From contig CAJNDS010000123.1 of the NCBI GenBank assembly GCA_905221605.1, positions 1-64,000 on the forward strand: 64,000 nucleotides of DNA, in the 5' to 3' direction. Position 1 is the stretch's first letter. The number at the start of each line of letters is the position of its first letter. The position numbers and the translations under genes were made by a program. Origin of the DNA: Symbiodinium natans. Taxonomy: Eukaryota > Sar > Dinophyceae > Suessiales > Symbiodiniaceae. Under the pieces are notes generated by a model. That model made no database searches. It was not told the origin of the DNA and was given only the letters and a program-made list of their open reading frames with translations. Shown here piece after piece: positions 44,331 to 53,815 of the stretch.

Positions 44331-44411
44331 TATACAGATCCGGGCGGCGAGATGAAGGGCCTCGTTGCCTCACCAGGTGGCGCGCGCCTCGGGTCGCTAA
44401 TTCTATGTTGC
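44331..44411 (+). CDS. Exon, unknown
   Basis: Acceptor GACCCCCTACAG|TAT, then YTDPGGEMKGLVASPGGARL and GSLILCCWA. A half family B element begins about 8 bp after the exon. A minus frame is open as well, but the pyrimidine-rich acceptor favours plus. Confidence 0.55.
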
Positions 44412-44737
44412 TGGGCTTTACTTGAAGGTTCATGGGCAGTTAGAAGTAGGGTTATAAGTACCGGTTATAAGGATATGTATACCTGGGCACTATTTGCTTA
44501 AGAACCGCCCAAAAAATAAAAACAGGTATGCCTATATTGCCCGAAGGAAGATTCTACTTTCTTGGGGGGGGGGGGGGGGCTTCTTATTCAAACAGCAGGC
44601 TTTAGAAGGCCCATATAGAAGTTTACGATGGTACCTTATTGGGGTCCTGAATTTGAGGGGATCCTACTGCTTGGGGCCCTTGTTATCGGAAACCCCCATA
44701 TAGGGGAGGGAGGGGCGGGGGGGAGGGGGGGGGGACG

Positions 44738-44809
44738 GATCTCGCACCGCAACATCACTGGGGCCGAGTGACCTTAAGCGCCAGTCTGTTCGTGCAGGCA
44801 TCCCAACAG
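44738..44809 (+). CDS. Exon with telomere-type donor
   Basis: DLAPQHHWGRVTLSASLFVQ then ASQQ|GTTTAGGG. The 5' edge is obscured by a poly-G tract. Confidence 0.5.
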
Positions 44810-44850
44810 GTTTAGGGTTTAGCCTTTAGGGTTAGGTTCAGGGTTTAGGG

Positions 44851-44968
44851 CTACTTGAAGGTTCATGGGTACTTAGAAGTAGGGTTATGAGTACCCTTCA
44901 TAGCAAGCTATACTTGTAGTTACCCTGCTCCTAACCGCACCTATAACTACCCATGCACCCCCAAGTAG
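44851..44968 (+). mobile_element. Family B inverted-repeat element
   Basis: CTACTTGAAGGTTCATGGGT ... ACCCATGCACCCCCAAGTAG. A half copy lies at 44419-44480 and another partial copy ends at 44130. Confidence 0.7.
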
Positions 44969-45016
44969 GGTTTAGGGCTTAGGAATTAGGAGTTGAGGGT
45001 TAAGAGAGACCATGCA

Positions 45017-45131
45017 CCAGACCCAAGAGAAAACAAGGAATAGAAAGGGTGCCCTTTTTGGTTCAAAGCGGCTAAAAAAGGGAGCCCAACCCCAAAAAAG
45101 GGACTAAGGGCCTACTCCGGGTCGTAGTGCA
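45017..45131 (+). mobile_element. Family E inverted-repeat element
   Basis: CCAGACCCAAGAG ... CCTACTCCGGGTCGTAGTG with AGGAATAGAAAGGGTGCCC and a TTTTTGGTTC core. A right-end fragment also occurs at 27064-27107. Confidence 0.6.
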
Positions 45132-45218
45132 AGTCAGTCAAAGATGCCAAACGCTCAGACCTTCTTGGTAAAGGGTCTAGGGTTTATAGGGTTTGGGGGT
45201 TTAGGCTGAAGGCCGCAG

Positions 45219-45320
45219 CTGGTGCTACGGTGCGCATCCTGCGTAGTGGCCGTCCTACTTGCCGAACATGATGGCCATCAAAAAGATGAGGGGCTTAGGG
45301 ACTATCTGGTATGTTGCTGG
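45219..45320 (+). CDS. 34-codon exon, phase 0-0
   Basis: Acceptor AAGGCCGCAG|CTG and donor TGCTGG|GTACAG; reads LVLRCASCVVAVLLAEHDGH then QKDEGLRDYLVCCW. Cysteine-rich hydrophobic stretch. Confidence 0.6.
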
Positions 45321-46377
45321 GTACAGTTAAAAAAAGTACAAGTTGTAAGTACCCTGAGAGAGGTAATAACAAAATGAAAAAACAGAGTAACTCTACTTGT
45401 CACCCCACTACTAGCTACACGTGAAGCTCCAAGTAGCTCGAACCTTAACCAGGTTTAGGACTGGGTTTTGGGTTAAGGGTGAAAGGATTAGGGCTTAGGG
45501 TTCAAAACAGCGCCAAGTAAGAACTCCTAGCGCCCTCCTCTAAAGCCTAAACGCTCCCCCGCCCCTTGCCCAAAAAGCGCATGTGATACCTAGAGCCCTA
45601 ACACTAAACCCACATGCCTAAACCGTCCCAATTCCCTGAAATCCTACAGCCTTGAATCCTAAACCCTAAACCCTAAGCCCTATAAACCCTAAACCCTAAA
45701 CCCTAAACCCTAAACCCAACTCCCTGAACCCAGCCCGGAAACCTAAACTTCTCACTCCTGAACCGCCACGTGAATTGCGGCCCCGGGGGCGCGCGGATGC
45801 GGCCGCAGATCCTGATAGCCACCTGGCACATCCCTCTTGGACCCCTGCACCCTAAACCCTGAACCTTAAACCCTAAACCCATGAACCCTGAACGTATGTA
45901 GGAGTGTAGGAGATGCTGCGGGAGTTAACCTAGAGGCCCCGAACGCAGGAAAAAAGTGGTGTGGTGTGCAAGAACCACCCGTATGACTAACACAAGAAGG
46001 AACTACATTGGAGCCTTCAGGTATGTCTCTGGTTTACATAAAGGCAACCCTAAACCCTAAACCCTGAAACTGGAGGCTGAAGTTGGAAGGTGCAGGGGTT
46101 GAAGACTTTGGGCGGCGCAGGGCTTAGAGGGTTCAGGGCTCCCCCTAAGCCTAAGTTTACAAGGGAATCTTAACCCTGGAAGTTTAGGGTTTAGGGTTTC
46201 GTGTTGGGGGGGGGGGGGGGGGGCAGTTGGGATCCAGTAAGTTCTAAGTACAGATCGTAAGCCCCAGTCCCCCCCGCCTCCAAGCCCTACCAGCTCTATA
46301 CCCTGAAGCCCAGGCCGCCTGAGAACCCTGCAAAGCCCATAATGCGTGAACCCTAAACCCCCTGAACCTAGACCCCA

Positions 46378-46447
46378 GCCTCGTGGATCTTTGGCGGTGG
46401 AGGTAATATCTCCTCTCCAAGAACGGCTCCGGCAATAGGGCCGCGGT
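46378..46447. other. Coding island left of the LTR element, strand unresolved
   Basis: Minus: HRGPIAGAVLGEEILPPPPK then IHEAG. Plus: GACCCCAG|...GGAG|GTAATA, a 31-bp exon with ideal splice sites (SWIFGGG). Either reading implies that the LTR element lies among exons. Confidence 0.4.
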
Positions 46448-46776
46448 GTTTGGGGTTTAGAGTTAATGACATCGTGTTTAGGGTTTCTAGAGAGGTATAG
46501 GATTTAGGTTTAGAGTGTTTCTGGCATGGCCATACGCCTTGGTGTTAGGGTGAATTATGGTGCATAGGGCCTGTTGAATGTGCAGGGCCCCAGACCCTAA
46601 ACCCCAAAGCACAAACCCCTAAACCTTAAACCCCAGGAAAACGGCTTCACAAAGACCAAAACCCGAAAAGCAAAACCCCAAATTAAACCCCTAAACACCC
46701 AAAGCCCGAACCCCTAAACCCTAACCCCTGAATCTTCTAACCCCTAAACCCTCAACCCCAAACCATAAACCCTAAC

Positions 46777-47070
46777 TGCTGAAACGCCTTCTTGTACATG
46801 TCCGTATACCTCTGCAGTAGTTAGTTGTACCACTTGTTTTCCCTGTTGCTGTTAGGCTCCCGAAGGTCTTGAGCAACACTTTTAACACATCATGTACAGT
46901 AACACATTTTAGGTGCTAAGCCCTATAGTAGCATCATGACTTTTGGTTTGTTGCTTGGCGTGTAAAAGATCTCCGCGTTTGTGTGCCTCAGCAATGGATG
47001 GGAGTTCTGGGACGGGGGAAATGCGCACTCCACTCGTTTCTATCTCTCAGCCTGCTGGGTCACACCAGCA
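46777..47070 (+). repeat. 5' long terminal repeat
   Basis: This 294-bp copy matches 50179-50472 at every base. It should contain the promoter. A TTTT run at 46941-46944, the kind of motif proposed to replace TATA in dinoflagellate promoters, lies about 50 bp before the Gag ATG. A CAG at 46989-46991 directly precedes CA-ATG and could serve as a spliced-leader acceptor; that use is inferred, not shown. Confidence 0.95.
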
Positions 47071-49969
47071 GGTTATGAGCCCAACGCTTGGGCAAGGGCA
47101 CTATGGCACACTGGGCAACATGCCATCCCCACCACCCGGGAGGGATGGTCACCCAGGTTCACAGGATGCAACGCAAACACCTGCACAAGTGCACGCCGCA
47201 GGTGGAGTGGGCTTTGCATCGGACATGGCTGCGGGAAGGGCATCTGGAGGTGGGGACCCAGCAGAAGGCACACCCCAGGTGTCGACCACCACTGATGGTG
47301 GGATGATTGTAAGTGCACCCCGAAGTGCACTACCACGAAGCATAGCTCCAGGCGGAAGCCCAGGACCAGAGGCCAACGCCAGCGCACATCAAGCCGCATC
47401 AAGTGAGGCCCGTCCGGCTACGGATTTGAGCGGGGGTGGAGTGCTGGGGGGGAAAAGGTCAACTGGGGAGACCGTGGGGGCAGAGGGGTTTGTTACTCCG
47501 AGGTCACAGCAGGGATTGCCTACCATCGCCGAAATGGTTGAGGGGTTTCCTGCAACCGGCCTTCGAATTATGTCGAGGGTTGGAGAGTTTTTTCAGGTGG
47601 CTAGGACTGAGGTACTTCCGGTTGTGCCGTCAGTTGAGCAGCAAGCCACCCCGCCAAGAAGTGCGATGCACGCGCGTGCAGGCCCGTTGCCCTTGGGAGA
47701 TGGGAGTGTGGGTTCGCAGACAGGTTCCCCGCCGCAGGTGGTGGGTTCACGCAGCACTCCCACTTCATTTGCCCCGGGCCCCGGAAGGGAGACCCCGTTG
47801 CTCAATGCAGAGATGTTGCAGCGTATGCAAGCTTTAGAGCATAGGGCCCCATTGTTTTACCCTAGCCAACCCGTAGTTTCTGACAGACCTCAAAGTGGCA
47901 CAGATTCCACATCAATCCCTCAAGAGGTCATCCAGGCAGAGGTTGCTAGGCAACTGGCCGTTTTGGACCAGCGCGCTACAGCGCGGGAGTTAGAGATTGC
48001 AGCGCAGGAGCTAGAGATTCAAAGGCTCAGGCAGCAGATTGCAGAGGCCAACGCTCACAGGGAGCAGGCGTTGAGGGCTGCAGCACTTTCGAGCGCCCAG
48101 TCCACTGCACGTGTCCCGGTGCAGCCTCCGCAGGTTGCAATGCAGTCTCAGCTGTCTCAGGCTTCTGTGCCCAACATGTCTCAGGTACAAGGTGTTGCAT
48201 CTCAAGCGGTTGATGCCAGTAGGAGTGTGGCGCCCGCTATTCAGGCTACATCTTTTCCGGGTTTGTTGTCGAGTTTATGGTCCGGGTTAGGAGGTTCGCG
48301 TAGGTCCGACAGGGATGCCAGCTCTCCTCCACCCGGAAGGGCTGGAACTGTGCAAGCGGATCTTCCCGCGCAGGTGCCACAGGTGCAAGGTACACAGGTG
48401 CCCGCATCACCGCCCGGAGGGGTTGGTGCCTATGCACAGGTGCCACACGCGCAGGCCTCAGGTACGCAGGTGCCGCCAGCCGCAGCTCCAGGAGGAGCAG
48501 CTGACAGTGCAATGCAAGGCCTGCCTCAGGTTCCACCGCCGCCAGGTTTGCAAGGAGGCTCAGTTCCAGGAGGAGCGGTTCCCGCGCTGCCCGGGGGAAC
48601 TCATGGCCTTGCTTCAGGTAGCCCAGCATTGGATGCATTGTTCTTAGGGATGCAACAGCTGCAAAGCGTACAGTTGCAGCAGCTCCGGAGTCAGGATAGT
48701 GACGCCCCTGAAGTTGTAAAGCCCGGAACCGCAGATTTGCCCAAGTTAGCCGCTCCAGATCCCTCAACAGGTTCCCTAGATTTCCAGGATTGGCTGCAGT
48801 TGGTAGGTGGATTGATGGGTGATCTTTCGGACACTTCGGGTTCATGGTGGGCAGCTGTTTTGCAGGTGAGCCGTGATGCCTATGAGAGGTGGGTAGTGTC
48901 AAGTCCCATTGAGCGCCTGCGCATACAGCCAGATGATAGGCCCGAGTTGGTCGAGGGTAAATGGAGTAGGGTGAATGCCAGAGCGTGCGTGATGCTGTTG
49001 GGTGCCCTGCATGAAACCGTTAAGTCGGACCTCATAGCCCGTAAAACCACCCAGGTTGCGTCGCAAATCTTGTTCAGGTTGCACACTCAGTACCTCCCGG
49101 GAGGGACGGCCGAGAGGACCTTGGTGTTGAGCAATCTGCAACATCCCACGGAAGTGGAAGATGCAGCGTCAGGTGTGTTGGCTTTGAGGGCTTGGGGTCG
49201 GTGGTATCAGCGTTGCGTCGATTGCGGTATGAATTTGCCTGATCCCATGGTCTTGGTAAGCGCTCTTACCTCAATGACCAAGCCAGTGCTCCGGGGAGAG
49301 CCGGAAGTGACTTGGCGCACGGAGCTCGTGAAAAGCACGCTGCAACTCCACGGGCGCCCCTCGGAAGAGGCGGTCAGGTCCTATCACAGGCATCTGTTGG
49401 CTGAGTTTGAGACGCTAGCTGGAGCAACGGTGCCAGTGAAACCTGACGATGCCCACGCCCTGCAGCTCAAGGCCGTGAGCGCAAATGAACGAGGCGAACC
49501 TGCCACTGGGGCGGCGGGCAAAACATGCAAGTTCTTCCTATCGTCTAAGGGTTGCAAGTTTGGCCCAAAGTGCCGATACCAGCATACCATGAGCGAGCTA
49601 TCCCACGCTGAGCGTGCGCGGAAGTGCCTGAATTGCGGCGCGGAAGCGCATCGCGCAAGGGATTGCGCTGCAGGCAAAGCCCCCAATGCGCAGGCCCAAC
49701 AAGGTCAGGTACCCACGTTCATGCAGGAACCAGTTGCTCCCGCTGCATCATCCGCTTCATCCACGTCTCAACCCATTGTGCCCGCAACTCCGGTGAACAT
49801 GAACATGGTAGAATTCATGCAAGAGGCACTCAAGGCCATCAGGCAGGTGGAGACCAACATGGCAGCAGAAGCTCACGCCGCAAGCACAGCAGCAAAGGAC
49901 TCAGCCACCAGGCCAGGAGGAGAAGGCGAAGCTGACCTGCGAAGCTCGGCAGGGCGACCACCGCCCTGA
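46994..49969 (+). CDS. Gag-like polyprotein with CCCH and CCHC zinc fingers
   Basis: A 991-residue structural protein that would build the particle packaging the element RNA. I chose the ATG at 46994: an open frame runs 17 codons further upstream but starts with TTG, while this ATG has G at -3 and +4. Residues 1-320 are low-complexity (Pro, Gly, Ser, Gln). About 322-362 form a Glu/Leu/Gln-rich coiled coil. About 590-830 form a Trp-rich globular region (DFQDWLQLV, YERWVVSSPIERL) like the Gag core of dinoflagellate Copia-type elements. A CCCH finger (C-x8-C-x5-C-x3-H) starts near residue 845 and a zinc knuckle (C-x2-C-x4-H-x4-C) spans about 878-891. The start codon lies inside the LTR, so coding runs through the LTR end and the primer site. 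No frameshift or stop interrupts it. No pol domain follows. Confidence 0.93.
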   Translation: MDGSSGTGEMRTPLVSISQPAGSHQQVMSPTLGQGHYGTLGNMPSPPPGRDGHPGSQDATQTPAQVHAAGGVGFASDMAAGRASGGGDPAEGTPQVSTTTDGGMIVSAPRSALPRSIAPGGSPGPEANASAHQAASSEARPATDLSGGGVLGGKRSTGETVGAEGFVTPRSQQGLPTIAEMVEGFPATGLRIMSRVGEFFQVARTEVLPVVPSVEQQATPPRSAMHARAGPLPLGDGSVGSQTGSPPQVVGSRSTPTSFAPGPGRETPLLNAEMLQRMQALEHRAPLFYPSQPVVSDRPQSGTDSTSIPQEVIQAEVARQLAVLDQRATARELEIAAQELEIQRLRQQIAEANAHREQALRAAALSSAQSTARVPVQPPQVAMQSQLSQASVPNMSQVQGVASQAVDASRSVAPAIQATSFPGLLSSLWSGLGGSRRSDRDASSPPPGRAGTVQADLPAQVPQVQGTQVPASPPGGVGAYAQVPHAQASGTQVPPAAAPGGAADSAMQGLPQVPPPPGLQGGSVPGGAVPALPGGTHGLASGSPALDALFLGMQQLQSVQLQQLRSQDSDAPEVVKPGTADLPKLAAPDPSTGSLDFQDWLQLVGGLMGDLSDTSGSWWAAVLQVSRDAYERWVVSSPIERLRIQPDDRPELVEGKWSRVNARACVMLLGALHETVKSDLIARKTTQVASQILFRLHTQYLPGGTAERTLVLSNLQHPTEVEDAASGVLALRAWGRWYQRCVDCGMNLPDPMVLVSALTSMTKPVLRGEPEVTWRTELVKSTLQLHGRPSEEAVRSYHRHLLAEFETLAGATVPVKPDDAHALQLKAVSANERGEPATGAAGKTCKFFLSSKGCKFGPKCRYQHTMSELSHAERARKCLNCGAEAHRARDCAAGKAPNAQAQQGQVPTFMQEPVAPAASSASSTSQPIVPATPVNMNMVEFMQEALKAIRQVETNMAAEAHAASTAAKDSATRPGGEGEADLRSSAGRPPP
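47071..47087 (+). promoter_or_regulatory. Primer-binding site, tRNA-Met anticodon arm (half-tRNA type)
   Basis: Directly after the 5' LTR comes GGTTATGAGCCCAACGC. Its reverse complement, GCGTTGGGCTCATAACC, reads as an anticodon stem-loop with loop CTCATAA, that is, anticodon CAT of a methionine tRNA. Drosophila copia and yeast Ty5 prime from such an internal half-tRNA site rather than from the 3' CCA end. No TGG that would pair with a 3' CCA end stands here. The exact host tRNA was not checked. Confidence 0.7.
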
Positions 49970-50168
49970 CGGGCAGGATGCGCATTGCATCGCACACCCT
50001 TGCCAATTTTGCCTTCCTTTTGCAAGAGGTGCCCTGAGAGCCCTCACAGTGAGGCCAGCCGGCCAGCGTACAGCCACTGCAACTTTGCTGTAGGTAGGAG
50101 TTTGGAACTCCTCCCGGAAGGGAAGGACATGTACAGTTTTGTTTGTCGTGCTCTCCTAGCGAAGGCAC
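49970..50168 (+). other. 3' untranslated part of the LTR element
   Basis: No pol remnant is visible in any frame between the Gag stop and the purine tract. A perfect hairpin lies at 50096-50112 (AGGAGTT, loop TGG, AACTCCT). It could be an RNA signal or chance. Confidence 0.5.
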
Positions 50169-50178
50169 GAAGGAGGAG
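50169..50178 (+). promoter_or_regulatory. Polypurine tract
   Basis: GAAGGAGGAG, ten purines, abuts the TG of the 3' LTR. This is the expected place for the plus-strand primer of an LTR retroelement. Confidence 0.8.
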
Positions 50179-50472
50179 TGCTGAAACGCCTTCTTGTACA
50201 TGTCCGTATACCTCTGCAGTAGTTAGTTGTACCACTTGTTTTCCCTGTTGCTGTTAGGCTCCCGAAGGTCTTGAGCAACACTTTTAACACATCATGTACA
50301 GTAACACATTTTAGGTGCTAAGCCCTATAGTAGCATCATGACTTTTGGTTTGTTGCTTGGCGTGTAAAAGATCTCCGCGTTTGTGTGCCTCAGCAATGGA
50401 TGGGAGTTCTGGGACGGGGGAAATGCGCACTCCACTCGTTTCTATCTCTCAGCCTGCTGGGTCACACCAGCA
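50179..50472 (+). repeat. 3' long terminal repeat
   Basis: Identical to the 5' LTR. It ends CAGCA and is followed by the CTAAC target duplication. It carries a second copy of the Gag start codon, which here opens only a short frame into flanking CCCTAAA repeats. Confidence 0.95.
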
Positions 50473-50689
50473 CTAACCCCTAAACTCCCTAAACCCTAAA
50501 CCCCTTAACCCTGAACCCCTAAACACCTCAAACCCCGAAACCCTAGACCCAAAACCCATGTCTAAACCCTGAACCCTAAACCCTAACCCCCTTAACCGCC
50601 AACCCTAATCACCCCAACCCTCAACCCTTAACCCCTAAACCCCTAAACCCCTAAACCCCTAAACCCTAAACCCTCATCCCTAAACCCCC

Positions 50690-50791
50690 CCTCCATGTTT
50701 CGGCCCCCCAGCCTTGGCGATGGCCATGCCAAAGGCGCAGGCCAAACCCCGCAGCAGATTGTGAGTCATGGTCGCAAACTCCTCCTCGGTC
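50690..50791 (-). CDS. Exon, unknown protein, next to the LTR element
   Basis: Acceptor GCTCCTAG|G, then TEEEFATMTHNLLRGLACAF and GMAIAKAGGPKHG. Unambiguous codon quality. The LTR element ends 218 bp to the left on the opposite strand, so it is either intronic in, or just 3' of, this gene. Confidence 0.75.
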
Positions 50792-50997
50792 CTAGGAGCG
50801 GAGTCGGGTTTGGGGTTTGGGGTTTAGGGTTTAGGGTTTAGGATTTAGGATTATTTTCAGGTGTGGGGTTTGGGGCGTAGGGCTTACGGTTTAACTTTGC
50901 AACTTATCACAGACTCCGCCACAGTTCTAGGGAAGCTTCAGAGGCTTCTCAGATCGATCACTTGTAGGGTTCAGGGCTTAGGGTTTAGGGTTTAGGC

Positions 50998-51123
50998 CTA
51001 CCTGAAGGTTCATGGGTATCTTTAAGTAGGGTTGTAAGTGCCCCGAATAAGGGTATAACCAGTTATGATTCCAGTTGCCCCACTTCAAACGCCACTTGCA
51101 ACTACTCATGATCCTCCAAGTAG
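50998..51123 (+). mobile_element. Family B inverted-repeat element
   Basis: CTACCTGAAGGTTCATGGG ... CTCATGATCCTCCAAGTAG. Confidence 0.7.
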
Positions 51124-51194
51124 GGTTCAAACCCTGAACCCTAAGCCCTAAACCCTGAACCCTAAACCCCGTGTGCGCGGTGTGAGGCATGAGA

Positions 51195-51248
51195 ATGGAT
51201 GCTTCAAAAGAAGCTCATGAAGGAGACAGCAGACCAACCAATGGACCT
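51195..51248 (+). CDS. Possible first exon
   Basis: ATG, MDASKEAHEGDSRPTNGP, donor CCT|GTTTCG. A second + island at 51278-51331 (LHADESMCEQMLSQRS-stop) may follow it. Confidence 0.5.
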
Positions 51249-51931
51249 GTTTCGGGTTTAGGTCTTAGGGTTTAGGGCGTTTTGATTCATATTACATGCC
51301 GATGAGTCGATGTGTGAACAGATGCTGAGCCAAAGATCCTAACGCTTCACCATTCTGAGGCCGGTTTTTCACGGGATTTGGGGGTACTGAAGCTGGTTGC
51401 CCTAAGCCCAAAACCCAAAACCCTGGAACCCCCGCTTGCCAAGCTCCTATCGACGGCGGAGTCTAAGTACCACCCTAAGCCCACCCAAACTCCACTCATT
51501 GCAGGGTTTGGGGCTTAGGGTACCTCAACCCCACATCCTGGTCCCGCAACGCTAAGGACACCTGAACAAATCCTACCTGTTTAGTATGTGAGCGACTGAC
51601 AAAAGCCGTGTGTGTGTGTGTGTGCCGAACATTTGCACAACGTGTTTGGTGGGCACCTATCTATCCGCTTTAGGGGGGTGGGCCCCTGTCGTTTTGCACG
51701 GACAAATATTGCAAACCCTGAGATATGCAATGTCAAGACGAGATTAGATGTGCATCTAACTATTTTGTCCGCTGTTCATATAGCTTGCGTGTGGTATATC
51801 CTAAACAGTTGCCAATATCGAAAGAATATACTTGGGCCCCTGAAGTGACTAGGTCAGGGATCTATCAGCCCTAAACTCTATAAACCCTACAAACACCCTG
51901 TAAGAAACGTTAAACCCCTTACACCCCAAAC

Positions 51932-52046
51932 CGAAACCCATGGCATACTCCTCCAAGGGACAGTCCGCCTTTGTCGTCCTTGTCGAAGACACCAAACAGA
52001 AATCGCAGCTTTTGCCGGTTCGTCAGAGTCTGTGACATCATCACAC
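51932..52046 (-). CDS. Exon with a complete EF-hand motif
   Basis: 115 bp with acceptor TTGGTCCCAG|GT and donor TTTCG|GTTTGG. Reads SQTLTNRQKLRFLFGVFDKD followed by DKGGLSLGGVCHGF. Helix, 12-residue loop starting DKDDKGG-L-S, and exit helix fit an EF-hand. Position 12 is Gly rather than Glu, so calcium affinity may be weak. Together with 55466-55572 and 50690-50791 it suggests a multi-exon calcium-sensor protein. Confidence 0.8.
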
Positions 52047-52429
52047 CTGGGACCAAGGCCGCAGAGTTTAGGGCTTCAAGATTCGGGTTTAGGGTTTGGG
52101 GTTTAGGGTTTAGGAATTGGGGCTTAGGGCTTCGGGTTCATGGTTTAGGGTTTCGGGTTAGGGATTGGGGTTCAAGGGTTTGGGGTTTAGGGATTACAGA
52201 TTGGGGTTTAGGGCTTAGGGATTCCCAAGCCCGGTGACCGGGCGAGGAGAAGAGTTCCGGGCGAGGAGAAGAGTTGAGTTCAAAATCTAACAGCCCCACA
52301 CCGAAGGTGGGGAACAACTTTCGCAGGGTTTAGGCCCCAAACCCCAAACCCTAAATCCAAAACCCAAAACACGAAGCCCTGAACCCTAAGCCCTGAACGC
52401 TAAGCCCTAGCCCTAAACCCTAAACCCTG

Positions 52430-52505
52430 CTAGGAACTCAACTTGGGAGTCTTGGCAGAGCTCAAACACCACTGGACTTCCATTCCTGAAGCTAGATCCT
52501 CAACC
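52430..52505 (-). CDS. Terminal exon beside a family B element
   Basis: Exactly 25 codons with stop: VEDLASGMEVQWCLSSAKTP then KLSS. The acceptor AG is the last two bases of the family B inverted-repeat element at 52506-52626 (CAAGTAG|G). Confidence 0.7.
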
Positions 52506-52626
52506 CTACTTGGAGGTTCATGGTACTTGTTAACCCATTGTAACATAGGAGGGCACTTAAGACGCTTATAAGTCGGTTCTAGGTACCGTTCTAATTGGTG
52601 AATAAGTACCATGAACCTCCAAGTAC
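52506..52626 (+). mobile_element. Family B inverted-repeat element at an exon edge
   Basis: CTACTTGGAGGTTCATGG ... CCATGAACCTCCAAGTAC. On the minus strand it begins GTACTTGG and ends CAAGTAG, so the element alone reads GT...AG. The exon at 52430-52505 starts one base after it. Confidence 0.75.
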
Positions 52627-53357
52627 CGTTTGGGGTTTAGGGTGTTTAATAGGGGTTTCGGGGGTTTGGGATTTGGGGTTTAGGGGGGTTTAAAGGGTTT
52701 GATGGGTTTGGGGGTTTAAGGGGTTTTGGGGTTTAATTTATGGTTTAGGTTTGAGGGCTTCGGGGTTTAGGGTCTAGGGGTTTGAGGAGTTGGGGGGTTT
52801 AGGGTTTAGGGGGTTTGGGGGCTTTAGGGGGTTTGGGGGCTTTAGGGGGTTTACGGGGTTTGGGGGCTTTAGTGGGGGGCTTTAGGGGTTTGGGGCTTTA
52901 CGGCTTTAGTGGGTTTAAGGGATTTAGGGGGATTAGGCTTTTGGGTCTGAGCCCTAGTATTTCCCGAAAGGCTAGACTCCTCAACCCCCGAAGCCTACAC
53001 CCTTAACCCATCAGCCCGGCGGCAGGCGGAGAACAAAGGCAGGATGGGCAAGCGTATCTTCCTCGGAAGCACATGAAAATAGATACTCCCCAAGTCCCAA
53101 ACCCCCTGAACTCCTAAGTCCCCAAACCCTAAACCCCAAACCCCAAACCCGCTACAACCTAAACCCTTCAAGCCGGAACCCTACACACCCAAGCCTGACA
53201 GACAAACATATTCCAAAGGCCGACATCCCCAAACCCGACAACCGCCCTTCATGAAACCTAAACTTGAAATCCCTAAAATCTAACCCCCCCCCCCCCTAAA
53301 ACACCAAAAACGAAATCTCTATACCCGAACCCCCAAATGCCCCCCCCCCCCCTCCCC

Positions 53358-53815
53358 CCTCTCCGTTGCCAAAGTTGGAACAATTCCATTCCACTGCTGC
53401 GGTGCTCTGCGATGAAGAAGCTGTCGTCTTTGAAGCGGCAGTAATGCGAGATGCCATAGCTAATATGCAGGCGGTCTTCCATGCTGTCGGTGACAAAATC
53501 ATGTTCCACTAATGTGAGAAAGCTAGCATTCGCAACAGCTCCGCTGTGCCGCAAGCCCATTCCGGTACCCCTGACCACTTTGTATGTGTGCTCAGGGATG
53601 AGATCACTGACGACAAACTGGTGATCCAAAAGGAAGGCAGTACTCCGCGACATACTTCACGTTCACTCATAGGCACGGTAGTGCTGACGAAATCATCCAC
53701 TGTACCGCTCATGAAAAAGTCTTGAATGTCGACCTTAATGAGGCGTGCGCCGTCTGGGATTTCGAGCTCGCAATGTTTCGCACAAACTCTGCTGAGTTCC
53801 GCAGGTTATCCCAAT
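53358..53815 (-). pseudogene. Reverse transcriptase fragment, frameshifted
   Basis: Three RT landmarks appear in order: KVDIQDFFMSG (motif A), GTGMGLRHSGAVANASF (motif B) and RFKDDSFFI (motif C, FKDD in place of YxDD). Motif A is in one frame and motifs B and C in another; the frame changes near 53640-53655, so the copy is broken. The 3' side runs into poly-C and the 5' side into repeat. The arrangement resembles RT-like genes frequent in Symbiodiniaceae genomes. It is unrelated to the nearby gag-only element, which lacks RT. Confidence 0.75.

Larger units (their letters stand above)
46777..50472 (+). mobile_element. Gag-only Copia-like LTR retrotransposon, complete
   Basis: A 3,696-bp element is bounded by two 294-bp direct repeats that I found identical base for base. 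Both start TGCTG and end CAGCA (canonical TG...CA). It is flanked by the 5-bp target duplication CTAAC (46772-46776 and 50473-50477), inside a CCCTAAA-type tract. A tRNA-Met anticodon-arm primer site follows the 5' LTR and a purine tract precedes the 3' LTR. Between the LTRs there is only one long ORF (Gag). No protease, integrase, reverse transcriptase or RNase H reading is visible, and only about 209 bp follow the Gag stop. It is therefore non-autonomous and would need an autonomous Copia-like helper. Identical LTRs imply recent insertion. The layout resembles the plant class called TR-GAG elements. Confidence 0.95.

Noticed and set aside
46943-46993. Upstream start of Gag at 46943
   Set aside because: The codon there is TTG; the first ATG in frame is 46994 with better context.
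48246-48902. 218-codon minus open frame inside the LTR element
   Set aside because: Antisense shadow of Gag; Pro/His/Leu-rich with no motif.
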